In this document: piece after piece, positions 1-10,559 of the stretch
Layout: each line of letters opens with the position of its first letter
Position numbering within the stretch: position 1 is the first letter of the stretch
Translations under genes and position numbers: made by a program
Notes under the pieces: model-generated
Databases searched by the model: none
What the model was told of the DNA's origin: nothing
Seen by the model: only the letters and a program-made list of their open reading frames with translations
Assembly (NCBI GenBank): GCA_958298945.1
Contig: OY282610.1
Location: 52,521,667-52,585,666 of the forward strand
Direction of reading: 5' to 3'
Source: Atherix ibis
Lineage: Eukaryota; Arthropoda; Insecta; Diptera; Athericidae
DNA: 64,000 nucleotides

Positions 1-125
1 TTTATCGTGACATGTCATTTTCCTTCCAATCATTATATTAAGAGTCATAGAAGGTTTGCCTGAAAGTGTGCAATGACACCACAAAATAAATTCTAAAAAA
101 CCTTAATTTTTATACAAAAAAAACG

Positions 126-309
126 AATTTTAATAAAGAAAACAATTAATTTTATGAATTTTTTCTCAAAATCACCAACAAAAATTTATCCAGAAAGGAT
201 ATTCTCATTCCAATCGAGAAAATATGTATTGGAGAAGCTTTGCCTGAAAGTACGCAATGACACCATAAAAACAATTCTAAAAACCTTAATTTGTATACAA
301 AAAAAAACG
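126..309 (+). repeat. Reference A monomer, subtype a (184 bp)
   Basis: Subtype a is usually the first A monomer after F. Diagnostic positions in order are: 5' end AATAAAG...CAATTAA; AGGATATTC in the middle; GTATTGG before the HindIII site AAGCTT; GCCTGAAAGTACGC; ACAATTCT; and TTTGTATAC followed by a run of A. The 5' part matches subtype d and the 3' part matches subtype b, so a and d look like recombinants of the same 5' end. Confidence 0.9.
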
Positions 310-493
310 AATTTTAAGAAAGAAAACTATAAATTTTATGAATTTTTTCTCAAAATCACCAACAGAAATTTATCCAGAAAGGATATTCTCATTCCAATCG
401 AGAAAATATGTATTGGAGAAGCTTTGCCTGAAAGTACGCAATGACACCATAAAAACAATTCTAAAAACCTTAATTTGTATGCAAAAAAAAACG
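310..493 (+). repeat. Reference A monomer, subtype b (184 bp)
   Basis: Subtype b usually follows a. Its diagnostics are AAGAAAG...CTATAAA at the 5' end, AGGATATTC, GTATTGG, GCCTGAAAG, ACAATTCT and TTTGTATAC. It differs from a mainly in the first 30 bases. This copy has AACAGAAATTT for AACAAAAATTT and a G in the TTGTATGC stretch. Confidence 0.9.
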
Positions 494-676
494 AATTTTA
501 GGAAAGAAAACTATAAATTTTATGAATTTTTACTCTAAATCACCAACAAAAATTTATCCAGAAAGGATATTCTCATTCCAATCGAGAAAATATGCATTGG
601 AGAAGCTTTGCCTAAAAGTACGCAATGACACCATGAAAACCGTTCTAAAAACCTTAATTTTTATACAAAAAAAACG
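494..676 (+). repeat. Reference A monomer, subtype c (183 bp)
   Basis: Subtype c occupies the middle of the A block. Diagnostics are AGGAAAG...CTATAAA, AGGATATTC, GCATTGG, GCCTAAAAG, ACCGTTCT and TTTTTATAC. This copy has TACTCTAAATC in place of TTCTCAAAATC and CCATGAAAACCG in place of CCATAAAAACCG. The latter change is shared only with the first A monomer of U3. Confidence 0.9.
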
Positions 677-859
677 AATTTTAAGAAAGAAAACCATAAA
701 TTTTATGAATTTTTTCTCAAAATCACCAACAAAAATTTATCCAGAAATGATATTCTCATTCCAATCGAGAAAATATGCATTGGAGAAGCTTTGCCTGAAA
801 GTACGCAATGACACCATAAAAACAATTCTAAAAACCTTAATTTTTATACAAAAAAAATG
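677..859 (+). repeat. Reference A monomer, subtype e (183 bp)
   Basis: Subtype e is nearly always the last A monomer before B. Diagnostics are AAGAAAG...CCATAAA, AAATGATATTC in place of AAAGGATATTC, GCATTGG, GCCTGAAAG, ACAATTCT, TTTTTATAC, and a final TG replacing CG before the next monomer. Its 5' end is the same as that of B. Confidence 0.9.
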
Positions 860-1044
860 AATTTTAAAAAAGAAAACCATAAATTTTATGAATTTTTTCT
901 CAAAACCACCAACAAAAATTTATCCAGAAAGAATTTTCTCATTCCAATGAGAATAATGTGAATTGGAGAAGCTTTGCCTGAAAGTGCACAATCATACCCC
1001 AAACAAACATCTCCAAAAAACCACCATTTTCATAGAGAAAAACA
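860..1044 (+). repeat. Reference monomer B (185 bp)
   Basis: B is present once per HOR. The first 75 bases follow subtype e, with CTCAAAACCACC instead of CTCAAAATCACC. The centre reads AGAATTTTCTCATTCCAATG, forming a dyad, followed by the HindIII site. The last third diverges into CACAATCATACCCC and CATCTCCAAAAAACCACC and ends CATAGAGAAAAAC, resembling the end of E. B looks like an e-type monomer joined to a diverged tail. Confidence 0.88.
936..953. other. Dyad in monomer B (18 bp, 8-bp arms)
   Basis: TTCTCATT and AATGAGAA are exact reverse complements separated by CC. In A monomers the corresponding stretch reads TTCTCATTCCAATCGAGAA, in which the symmetry is imperfect. The dyad is present once per intact unit. 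In U13 and U14 the arms extend to 10 bp. In U31, U33 and U34 both arms change together. Dyads of this kind are reported in centromeric satellites lacking CENP-B boxes; function here is inference. Confidence 0.8.
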
Positions 1045-1222
1045 AATTTTAAGAGAAAGTGGACTCAGTGTAATAATTGTTGCCTCCTATTTTTTGAGAA
1101 AACTGGGTGCCTGGTGTAAAAATTGGATTTTCGTGAATATTGTCACAAATTTTCGAATTTTTGTGGTTTTTTGCATATCTTTAGGTGGTCAATTTATTTT
1201 GCTTTCAGTAAATAAAAAATTT
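1045..1222 (+). repeat. Reference monomer C (178 bp)
   Basis: C begins AATTTTAAGAGAAAG like the other classes, but its interior (GGACTCAGTG, TTGTTGCCTCC, GGGTGCCTGGTG) is the most diverged in the unit. I cannot align the middle convincingly to A. It contains a 22-bp near-palindrome centred on TTCGAA. It is the best single-copy-per-unit probe region and contains no HindIII site. Confidence 0.8.
1144..1165. other. Near-palindrome in monomer C (22 bp)
   Basis: The stretch starts CACAAATTTTCG and ends CGAATTTTTGTG around a TTCGAA centre. Nine of eleven symmetric base pairs match; the mismatches are the two T/T pairs at positions 7/16 and 8/15. It is kept once per unit. U6 (CATAAATT) and U35 and U39 (CCCAAATT) carry single changes that weaken the outer arm. 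Confidence 0.75.
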
Positions 1223-1400
1223 AATTTTAGGCAATTTTTTTTTAATAGTGCTCACAAAAATTTATTCTGAAAGGATATTCCTTTTTCGATCAGGATAATA
1301 TGGATCTAGAAGGCTATGTTAAAGTGTATGTAATGAAACCATGAAACAAATTGCCATTTTTATCCAAAAAAGCAAACTTTATTTTTAAAAAAATACACCG
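1223..1400 (+). repeat. Reference monomer D (178 bp)
   Basis: D aligns clearly to A over its central part (CACAAAAATTTATTCTGAAA, GGATATTCC, ATCAGGATAATATGG, AAGGCTATG, GTAATGAAACC), so it is an old diverged copy of the same ancestor. HindIII is lost (AAGGCTAT), and an XbaI site TCTAGA is present at 1305-1310. This copy has ACACCG near the end where other units have ACAGCG. Confidence 0.85.
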
Positions 1401-1575
1401 AACTTTAGGTATTTTTTTTTAAAACGCCTGGAAAAAATTTTCCTGTAAGGACTTTTTTAGTCCGATCAGGATAATAAGAATAATTATTAGTTTCACATAT
1501 GTATGCGCATTAACATCATTAAACAAATTTTCGAAAAAATTTCCTTTTTCATAGAAAAATAGAAATTAAAAAAAA
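1401..1575 (+). repeat. Reference monomer E (175 bp)
   Basis: E aligns to D and A around GTAAGGAC, GATCAGGATAAT and ATCATTAAAC, but its centre is replaced by a palindrome-rich stretch (see the dyad cluster feature). It holds the only NdeI site (CATATG, 1496-1501) of the unit and ends CATAGAAAAATAGAAATTTA followed by an A-tract of variable length. Confidence 0.85.
1449..1537. other. Dyad cluster in monomer E
   Basis: Five symmetric elements fall within 89 bp: GGACT-TTTTT-AGTCC (1449-1463, 5-bp stem), AATAATTATT (1479-1488), ACATATGT (1495-1502), ATGCGCAT (1503-1510) and TTTTCGAAAA (1528-1537). The last four are perfect palindromes. The cluster recurs in every unit that retains E. The density is well above the rest of the unit, although AT-rich DNA produces some palindromes by chance. 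Confidence 0.75.
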
Positions 1576-1746
1576 AATTTAATGATCTTTTGGCAAATTT
1601 TTCTCAAAACTCCCACCGAAATTTATCGTGACATGTCATTTTCCTTCCAATCATTATATTAAGAGTCATAGAAGGTTTGCCTGAAAGTGTGCAATGACAC
1701 CACAAAATAAATTCTAAAAAACCTTAATTTTTATACAAAAAAAACG
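1576..1746 (+). repeat. Reference monomer F (171 bp)
   Basis: F is the shortest class and opens each unit as I delimit it. The 5' half is distinctive (GATCTTTTGGC, CTCCCACCG, ATCGTGACATGTCATTTTCC). The 3' half (GAAGGTTTGCCTGAAAGTG, CAATGACACCACAAAATAA) is close to A but lacks HindIII. It is followed by AATAAAG-type A monomers in most units. Confidence 0.87.
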
Positions 1747-3377
1747 AATTTTAATAAAGAAAACAATTAATTTTATGAATTTTTTCTCAAAATCACCAAC
1801 AAAAATTTATCCAGAAAGGATATTCTCATTCCAATCGAGAAAATATGTATTGGAGAAGCTTTGCCTGAAAGTACGCAATGACACCATAAAAACAATTCTA
1901 AAAACCTTAATTTGTATACAAAAAAAAACGAATTTGAAGAAAGAAAACTATAAATTTTATGAATTTTTTCTTAAAATCACCAACAAAAATTTATCCAGAA
2001 AGAATATTCTCATTCCAATCGAGAAAATATGTATTGGAGAAGCTTTGCCTTAAAGTACGCAATGACACCATAAAAACAATTCTAAAAACCTTAATTTGTA
2101 TACAAAAAAAAACGAATTTTAGGAAAGAAAACTATAAATTTTATGAATTTTTTCTCAAAATCACCAACAAAAATTTATCCAGAAAGGATATTCTCATTCC
2201 AATCGAGAAAATATGCATTGGAGAAGCTTTGCCTAAAAGTACGCAATGACACCATAAAAACCGTTCTAAAAACCTTAATTTTTATACAAAAAAAACGAAT
2301 TTTAAGAAAGAAAACCATAAATTTTATGAATTTTTTCTCAAAATCACCAACAAAAATTTATCCAGAAATGATATTCTCATTCCAATCGAGAAAATATACA
2401 TTGGAAAAGCTTTGCCTGAAAGTACGCAATGACACCATAAAAACAATTCTAAAAACCTTAATTTTTATACAAAAAAAACGAATTTTAAGAAAGAAAACCA
2501 TAAATTTTATGAATTTTTTCTCAAAATCACCAACAAAAATTTATCCAGAAATGATATTCTCATTCCAATCGAGAAAATATGCATTGGAGAAGCTTTGCCT
2601 GAAAGTACGCAATGACACCATAAAAACAATTCTAAAAACCTTAATTATTATACAAAAAAAATGAATTTTAAGAAAGAAAACCATAAATTTTATGAATTTT
2701 TTCTCAAAACCACCAACAAAAATTTATCCAGAAAGAATTTTCTCATTCCAATGAGAATAATATGAATTGGAGAAGCTTTGCCTGAAAGTGCAGAATCATA
2801 CCCCAAACAAACATCTCCAAAAAACCACCATTTTCATAGAGAAAAACAAATTTTAAGAGAAAGTGGACTCAGTGTAATAATTGTTGCCTCCTATTTTTTG
2901 AGAAAACTGGGTGCCTGGTGTAAAAATTGGATTTTCGTGAATATTGTCACAAATTTTCGAATTTTTGTGGTTTTTTGCATATCTTTAGGTGGTTAATTTA
3001 TTTTGCTTTCAGTAAATAAAAAATTTAATTTTAGGCAATTTTTTTTAATAGTGCTCACAAAAATTTATTCTGAAAGGATATTCCTTTTTCGATCAGGATA
3101 ATATGGATCTAGAAGGCTATGTTAAAGTGTATGTAATGAAACCATGAAACAAATTGCCATTTTTATCCAAAAAAGCAAACTTTATTTTTAAAAAAATACA
3201 GCGAACTTTAGGTATTTTTTTTTAAAACGCCTGGAAAAAATTTTCCTGTAAGGACTTTTTTAGTCCGATCAGGATAATAAGAATAATTATTAGTTTCACA
3301 TATGTATGCGCATTAACATCATTAAACAAATTTTCGAAAAAATTTCCTTTTTCATAGAAAAATAGAAATTTAAAAAA
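1576..3377 (+). repeat. HOR unit U2, n=5
   Basis: Composition is F-a-b-c-e-e-B-C-D-E, with two consecutive e monomers (from about 2311), a simple one-monomer duplication. Its b starts AATTTGAAG, has TTCTTAAAATC and lacks the usual GCCTGAAAG (GCCTTAAAG). The first e has ATATACATTGG. C has GGTGGTTAATT. Confidence 0.9.
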
Positions 3378-4630
3378 AATTTAATGATCTTTTGGCAAAT
3401 TTTTCTCAAAACTCCCACCGAAATTTATCGTGACATGTCATTTTCCTTCCAATCATTATATTAAGAGTCATAGAAGGTTTGCCTGAAAGTGTGCAATGAC
3501 ACCACAAAATAAATTCTAAAAAACCTTAATTTTTATACAAAAAAAAACGAATTTTAATAAAGAAAACCATTAATTTTATGAATTTTTTCTCAAAATCACC
3601 AACAAAAATTTATCCAGAAAGGATATTCTCATTCCAATCGAGAAAATATGCATTGGAGAAGCTTTGCCTAAAAGTACGCAATGACACCATGAAAACCGTT
3701 CTAAAAACCTTAATTTTTATACAAAAAAAACGAATTTTAAGAAAGAAAACCATAAATTTTATGAATTTTTTCTCAAAATCACCAACAAAAATTTATCCAG
3801 AAATGATATTCTCATTCCAATCGAGAAAATATGCATTGGAGAAGCTTTGCCTGAAAGTACGCAATGACACCATAAAAACAATTCTAAAAACCTTAATTTT
3901 TATACAAAAAAAATGAATTTTAAGAAAGAAAACCATAAATTTTATGAATTTTTTCTCAAAACCACCAACAAAAATTTATCCAGAAAGAATTTTCTCATTC
4001 CAATGAGAATAATATGAATTGGAGAAGCTTTGCCTGAAAGTGCACAATCATACCCCAAACAAACATCTCCAAAAAACCACCATTTTCATAGAGAAAAACA
4101 AATTTTAAGAGAAAGTGGACTCAGTGTAATAATTGTTGCCTCCTATTTTTTGAGAAAACTGGGTGCCTGGTGTAAAAATTGGATTTTCATGAATATTGTC
4201 ACAAATTTTCGAATTTTTGTGGTTTTTTGCATATCTTACGTGGTCAATTTATTTTGCTTTCAGTAAATAAAAAATTTAATTTTAGGCAATTTTTTTTTAA
4301 TAGTGCTCACAAAAATTTATTCTGAAAGGATATTCCTTTTTCGATCAGGATAATATGGATCTAGAAGGCTATGTTAAAGTGTATGTAATGAAACCATGAA
4401 ACAAATTGCCATTTTTATCCAAAAAAGCAAACTTTATTTTTAAAAAAATACAGCGAACTTTAGGTATTTTTTTTTAAAACGCCTGGAAAATTTTTTCCTG
4501 TAAGGACTTTTTTAGTCCGATCAGGATAATAAGAATAATTATTAGTTTCACATATGTATGCGCATTAACATCATTAAACAAATTTTCGAAAAAATTTCCT
4601 TTTTCATAGAAAAATAGAAATTAAAAAAAA
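3378..4630 (+). repeat. HOR unit U3, n=2
   Basis: Composition is F-d-e-B-C-D-E. The d monomer carries CCATGAAAACCG, seen otherwise only in U1. C carries TTTTCATGAAT and ATCTTACGTGG, and E has GGAAAATTTTTTCC. The last two are shared with U4 exactly 1619 bp downstream. Confidence 0.9.
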
Positions 4631-6249
4631 AATTTAATGATCTTTTGGCAAATTTTTCTCAAAACTCCCACCGAAATTTATCGTGACATGTCATTTTCCT
4701 TCCAATCATTATATTAAGAGTCATAGAAGGTTTGCCTGAAAGTGTGCAATGAGACTACAAAATAAATTCTAAAAAACCTTAATTTTTATACAAAAAAAAC
4801 GAATTTTAATAAAGAAAACTATTAATTTTATGAATTTTTTCTTAAAATCACCAACAAAAATTTATCCAGAAAGGATATTCTCATTCCAATCGAGAAAATA
4901 TGTATTGGAGAAGCTTTGCCTGAAAGTACGCAATAACACCATAAAAACAATTCTAAAAACCTTAATTTGTATACAAAAAAAAACGAATTTTAAGAAAGAA
5001 AACTATAAATTTTATGAATTTTTTCTCAAAATCACCAACAAAAATTTATCCAGAAAGGATATTCTCATTCCAATCAAGAAAATATGTATTGGAGAAACTT
5101 TGCCTGAAAGTACGCAATGACACCATAAAAACAATTCTAAAAACCTTAATTTGTATACAAAAAAAAACGAATTTTAGGAAAGAAAACTATAAATTTTATG
5201 AATTTTTTCTCAAAATCACCAACAAAAATTTATCCAGAAAGGATATTCTCATTCCAATCGAGAAAATATGCATTGGAGAAGCTTTGCCTAAAAGTACGCA
5301 ATGACACCATAAAAACCGTTCTAAAAACCTTAATTTTTATACAAAAAAAACTAATTTTAAGAAAGAAAACAATTAATTTTATGAATTTTTTCTCAAAATC
5401 ACCAACAAAAATTTATCCAGAAATGATATTCTCATTCCAATCGAAAAAATATGCATTGGAGAAGCTTTGCCTGAAAGTACGCAATGACACCATAAAAACA
5501 ATTCTAAAAACCTTAATTTTTATACAAAAAAATGAATTTTAAGAAAGAAAACCATAAATTTTATGAATTTTTTCTCAAAACCACCAACAAAAATTTATCC
5601 AGAAAGAATTTTCTCATTCCAATGAGAATAATATGAATTGGAGAAGCTTTGCCTGAAAGTGCACAATCATACCCCAAACAAACATCTCCAAAAAACCACC
5701 ATTTTCATAGAGAAAAACAAATTTTAAGAGAAAGTGGACTCAGTGTAATAATTGTTGCCTCCTATTTTTTGAGAAAACTGGGTGCCTGGTGTAAAAATTG
5801 GATTTTCGTGAATATTGTCACAAATTTTCGAATTTTTGTGGTTTTTTGCATATCTTACGTGGTCAATTTATTTTGCTTTCAGTAAATAAAAAATTTAATT
5901 TTAGGCAATTTTTTTTTAATAGTGCTCACAAAAATTTATTCTGAAAGGATATTCCTTTTTCGATCAGGATAATATGGATCTAGAAGGCTATGTTAAAGTG
6001 TATGTAATGAAACCATGAAACAAATTGCCATTTTTATCCAAAAAAGCAAACTTTATTTTTAAAAAAATACAGCGAACTTTAGGTATTTTTTTTTAAAACG
6101 CCTGGAAAATTTTTTCCTGTAAGGACTTTTTTAGTCCGATCAGGATAATAAGAATAATTATTAGTTTCACATATGTATGCGCATTAACATCATTAAACAA
6201 ATTTTCGAAAAAATTTCCTTTTTCATAGAAAAATAGAAATTAAAAAAAA
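4631..6249 (+). repeat. HOR unit U4, n=4 (twin of U5)
   Basis: Composition is F-a-b-c-e-B-C-D-E. Private variants are GAGACTACAAAAT in F, CAATAACACC in a, ATCAAGAAAAT and GAGAAACTTTG (HindIII lost) in b, and AAACTAATTTT with AATCGAAAAAATATG in e. All of them recur in U5, while its C and E variants match U3. Confidence 0.92.
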
Positions 6250-7870
6250 AATTTAATGATCTTTTGGCAAATTTTTCTCAAAACTCCCACCGAAATTTAT
6301 CGTGACATGTCATTTTCCTTCCAATCATTATATTAAGAGTCATAGAAGGTTTGCCTGAAAGTGTGCAATGAGACTACAAAATAAATTCTAAAAAACCTTA
6401 ATTTTTATACAAAAAAAAACGAATTTTAATAAAGAAAACTATTAATTTTATGAATTTTTTCTTAAAATCACCAACAAAAATTTATCCAGAAAGGATATTC
6501 TCATTCCAATCGAGAAAATATGTATTGGAGAAGCTTTGCCTGAAAGTACGCAATAACACCATAAAAACAATTCTAAAAACCTTAATTTGTATACAAAAAA
6601 AAACGAATTTTAAGAAAGAAAACTATAAATTTTATGAATTTTTTCTCAAAATCACCAACAAAAATTTATCCAGAAAGGATATTCTCATTCCAATCAAGAA
6701 AATATGTATTGGAGAAACTTTGCCTGAAAGTACGCAATGACACCATAAAAACAATTCTAAAAACCTTAATTTGTATACAAAAAAAAACGAATTTTAGGAA
6801 AGAAAACTATAAATTTTATGAATTTTTTCTCAAAATCACCAACAAAAATTTATCCAGAAAGGATATTCTCATTCCAATCGAGAAAATATGCATTGGAGAA
6901 GCTTTGCCTAAAAGTACGCAATGACACCATAAAAACCGTTCTAAAAACCTTAATTTTTATACAAAAAAAACTAATTTTAAGAAAGAAAACAATTAATTTT
7001 ATGAATTTTTTCTCAAAATCACCAACAAAAATTTATCCAGAAATGATATTCTCATTCCAATCGAAAAAATATGCATTGGAGAAGCTTTGCCTGAAAGTAC
7101 GCAATGACACCATAAAAACAATTCTAAAAACCTTAATTTTTATACAAAAAAATGAATTTTAAGAAAGAAAACCATAAATTTTATGAATTTTTTCTCAAAA
7201 CCACCAACAAAAATTTATCCAGAAAGAATTTTCTCATTCCAATGAGAATAATATGAATTGGAGAAGCTTTGCCTGAAAGTGCACAATCATACCCCAAACA
7301 AACATCTCCAAAAAACCACCATTTTCATAGAGAAAAACAAATTTTAAGAGAAAGTGGACTCAGTGTAATTATTGTTGCCTCCTATTTTTTGAGAAAACTG
7401 GGTGCCTGGTGTAAAAATTGGATTTTCGTGAATATTGTCACAAATTTTCGAATTTTTGTGGTTTTTTGCATATCTTTAGGTGGTCAATTTATTTTGCTTT
7501 CAGTAAATAAAAAATTTAATTTTAGGCAATTTTTTTTTAATAGTGCTCACAAAAATTTATTCTGAAAGGATATTCCTTTTACGATCAGGATAATATGGAT
7601 CTAGAAGGCTATGTTAAAGTGTATGTAATGAAACCATGAAACAAATTGCCATTTTTATCCAAAAAAGCAAACTTTATTTTTAAAAAAATACAGCGAACTT
7701 TAGGTATTTTTTTTTAAAACGCCTGGAAAAAAATTTCCTGTAAGGACTTTTTTAGTCCGATCAGGATAATAACAATAATTATTAGTTTCACATATGTATG
7801 CGCATTAACATCATTAAACAAATTTTCGAAAAAATTTCCTTTTTCATAGAAAAATAGAAATTTTAAAAAA
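6250..7870 (+). repeat. HOR unit U5, n=4 (twin of U4)
   Basis: Composition is F-a-b-c-e-B-C-D-E, with the same private variants as U4 in F through B. From C onward it departs: GTGTAATTATTG in C, TTTTACGATC in D, GGAAAAAAATTTCC and AACAATAATT in E. The C and E variants recur in U8, so this unit is a mosaic of a U4-like front and a U8-like back. Confidence 0.92.
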
Positions 7871-9123
7871 AATTTAATGATCTTTTGGCAAATTTTTCTC
7901 AAAACTCCCACCGAAATTTATCGTGACATGTCATTTTCCTTCCAATCATTATATTAAGAGTCATAGAAGGTTTGCCTGAAAGTGTGCAATGACACCACAA
8001 AATAAATTCTAAAAAACCTTAATTTTTATACAAAAAAAACGAATTTTAATAAAGAAAACAATTAATTTTATTAATTTTTTCTCAAAATCACCAACAAAAA
8101 TTTATCCAGAAAGGATATTCTCATTCCAATCGAGAAAATATGCATTGGAGAAGCTTTGCCTAAAAGTACGCAATGACACCATAAAAACTGTTCTAACAAC
8201 CTTAATTTTTATACAAAAAAAACGAATTTTAAGAAAGAAAACCATAAATTTTATGAATTTTTTCTCAAAACCACCAACAAAAATTTATCCAGAAAGAATT
8301 TTCTCATTCCAATGAGAATAATATGCATTGGTGAAGCTTTGCCTGAAAGTACGCAATGACACCATAAACACAATTCTAAAAACATTAATTTTTATACAAA
8401 AAAAATGAATTTTAAGAAAGAAAACCATAAATTTTATGAATTTTTTCTCAAAACCACCAACAAAAATTTATCCAGAAAGAATTTTCTCATTCCAATGAGA
8501 ATAATATGAATTGGAGAAGCTTTGCCTGAAAGTGCACAATCATACCCCAAACAAACATCTCCAAAAAACCACCATTTTCATAGAGAAAAACAAATTTTAA
8601 GAGAAAGTGGACTCAGTGTAATAATTGTTGCCTCCTATTTTTTGAGAAAACTGGGTGCCTGGTGTAAAAATTGGATTTTCGTGAATATTGTCATAAATTT
8701 TCGAATTTTTGTGGTTTTTTGCATATCTTTAGGTGGTCAATTTATTTTGCTTTCAGTAAATAAAAAATTTAATTTTAGGCAATTTTTTTTTAATAGTGCT
8801 CACAAAAATTTATTCTGAAAGGATATTCCTTTTTCGATCAGGATAATATGGATCTAGAAGGCTATGTTAAAGTGTATGTAATGAAACCATGAAACAAATT
8901 GCCATTTTTATCCAAAAAAGCAAACTTTATTTTTTAAAAAATACAGCGAACTTTAGGTATTTTTTTTTAAAACGCCTGGAAAAAATTTTCCTGTAAGGAC
9001 TTTTTTAGTCCGATCAGGATAATAAGAATAATTATAAGTTTCACATATGTATGCGCATTAACATCATTAAACAAATTTTCGAAAAAATTTCCTTTTTCAT
9101 AGAAAAATAGAAATTTAAAAAAA
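7871..9123 (+). repeat. HOR unit U6, n=2 with a B/e hybrid
   Basis: Composition is F-d-(B/e hybrid)-B-C-D-E. The d monomer has TTATTAATTTTTT and TTCTAACAACC. The following monomer has a B-type front and an e-type back. C has GTCATAAATT, which damages the near-palindrome. Confidence 0.88.
8225..8407 (+). repeat. Hybrid monomer B/e in U6
   Basis: The first half is B type (CTCAAAACCACC, AGAATTTTCTC, CCAATGAGAATAATATG). The second half is A type (GCATTGGTGAAGCTTTGCC, GTACGCAATGACACC, ACAATTCT). The switch lies between ATAATATG and the HindIII site. It is the only place where B-specific sequence appears twice in one unit. Confidence 0.85.
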
Positions 9124-10559
9124 AATTTAATGATCTTTTGGCAAATTTTTCTCAAAACTCCCACCGAAATTTATCGTGACATGTCATTTTCCTTCCAATC
9201 ATTATATTAAGAGTCAGAAGGTTTGCCTGAAAGTGTGCAATGACACCACAAAATAAATTCTAAAAAACCTTAATTTTTATACAAAAAAAAACGAATTTTA
9301 ATAAAGAAAACAATTAATTTTATGAATTTTTTCTCAAAATCACCAACAAAAATTTATCCAGAAAGGATATTCTCATTCCAATCGAAAAAATATGTATTGG
9401 AGAAGCTTTGCCTGAAAGTACGCAATGACACCATAAAAACAATTCTAAAAACCTTAATTTGTATACAAAAAAAAACGAATTTTAAGAAAGAAAACAATTA
9501 ATTTTATGAATTTTTTCTCAAAATCACCAACAAAAATTTATCCAGAAAGGATATTCTCATTCCAATCGAGAAAATATGCATTAGAGAAGCTTTGCCTAAA
9601 AGTACGCAATGACACCATAAAAACCGTTCTAAAAACCTTAATTTTTATACAAAAAAAACGAATTTTAAGAAAGAAAACCATAAATTTTATGAATTTTTTC
9701 TCAAAATCACCAACAAAAATTTATCCAGAAATGATATTCTCATTCCAATCGAGAAAATATGCATTGGAGAAGCTTTGCCTGAAAGTACGCAATGACACCA
9801 TAAAAACAATTCTAAAAACCTTAATTTTTATACAAAAAAAATGAATTTTAAGAAAGAAAACCATAAATTTTATGAATTTTTTCTCAAAACCACCAACAAA
9901 AATTTATCCAGAAAGAATTTTCTCATTCCAATGAGAATAATATGAATTGGAGAAGCTTTGCCTGAAAGTGCATAATCATACCCCAAACAAACATCTCCAA
10001 AAAACCACCATTTTCATAGAGAAAAACAAATTTTAAGAGAAAGTGGACTCAGTGTAATAATTGTTGCCTCCTATTTTTTGAGAAAACTGGGTGCCTGGTG
10101 TAAAAATTGGATTTTCGTGAATATTGTCACAAATTTTCGAATTTTTGTGGTTTTTTGCATATCTTTAGGTGGTCAATTTATTTTGCTTTCAGTAAATAAA
10201 AAATTTAATTTTAGGCAATTTTTTTTTAATAGTGCTCACAAAAATTTATTCTGAAAGAATATTCCTTTTTCGATCAGGATAATATGGATCTAGAAGGCTA
10301 TGTTAAAGTATATGTAATGAAACCATGAAACAAATTGCCATTTTTATCCAAAAAAGCAAACTTTATTTTTAAAAAAATACAGCGAACTTTAGGTATTTTT
10401 TTTTAAAACGCCTGGAAAAAATTTTCCTGTAAGGACTTTTTTAGTCCGATCAGGATAATAAGAATAATTATTAGTTTCACATATGTATGCGCATTAACAT
10501 CATTAAACAAATTTTCGAAAAAATTTCCTTTTTCATAGAAAAAAAGAAATTTAAAAAAA
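9124..10559 (+). repeat. HOR unit U7, n=3
   Basis: Composition is F-a-d-e-B-C-D-E. F lacks two bases (GAGTCAGAAGG). The d monomer begins AAGAAAGAAAACAATTAA and has GCATTAGAG. B has GTGCATAATC, which places a stop in the otherwise open B-C-D frame. Confidence 0.9.

Larger units (their letters stand above)
1..1575 (+). repeat. HOR unit U1, n=4, F partial
   Basis: Composition is F(partial)-a-b-c-e-B-C-D-E; about 45 bases of F lie before the window. B reads AATAATGTG where other units have AATAATATG. The spacing from its F anchor to that of U2 is 1621 bp. Confidence 0.9.

Noticed and set aside
154..444. Open frames of 60-210 codons beginning MNFFSKSPTKIYPE, one per A monomer
   Set aside because: They are translations of the A monomer. 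Because 184 is not a multiple of three the frame changes with every monomer and with A-tract length; there is no Kozak, promoter or codon pattern, and stops vary between copies.
1184..1240. Telomeric TTAGG-like motifs (TTTAGGTGG, TTTTAGGCAA, TTTAGGTATT)
   Set aside because: Isolated single copies inside C, D and E, not tandem arrays.
974..1270. 98-residue frame across B-C-D, repeated in most units
   Set aside because: Starts only at TTG, is identical simply because units are homogenised, and is broken by stops or indels in several units.
1449..1463. Rho-independent terminator (GGACT-T5-AGTCC)
   Set aside because: Short stem, the T-run is in the loop, not after the stem, and the context is eukaryotic satellite DNA.
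7714..7911. 65-residue minus-strand frame across E-F, hydrophobic in part
   Set aside because: Reverse complement of a homogenised AT-rich stretch; the hydrophobic look comes from poly-A/T translated as F, K, I and L. It is absent where F is truncated, with no sign of constraint.
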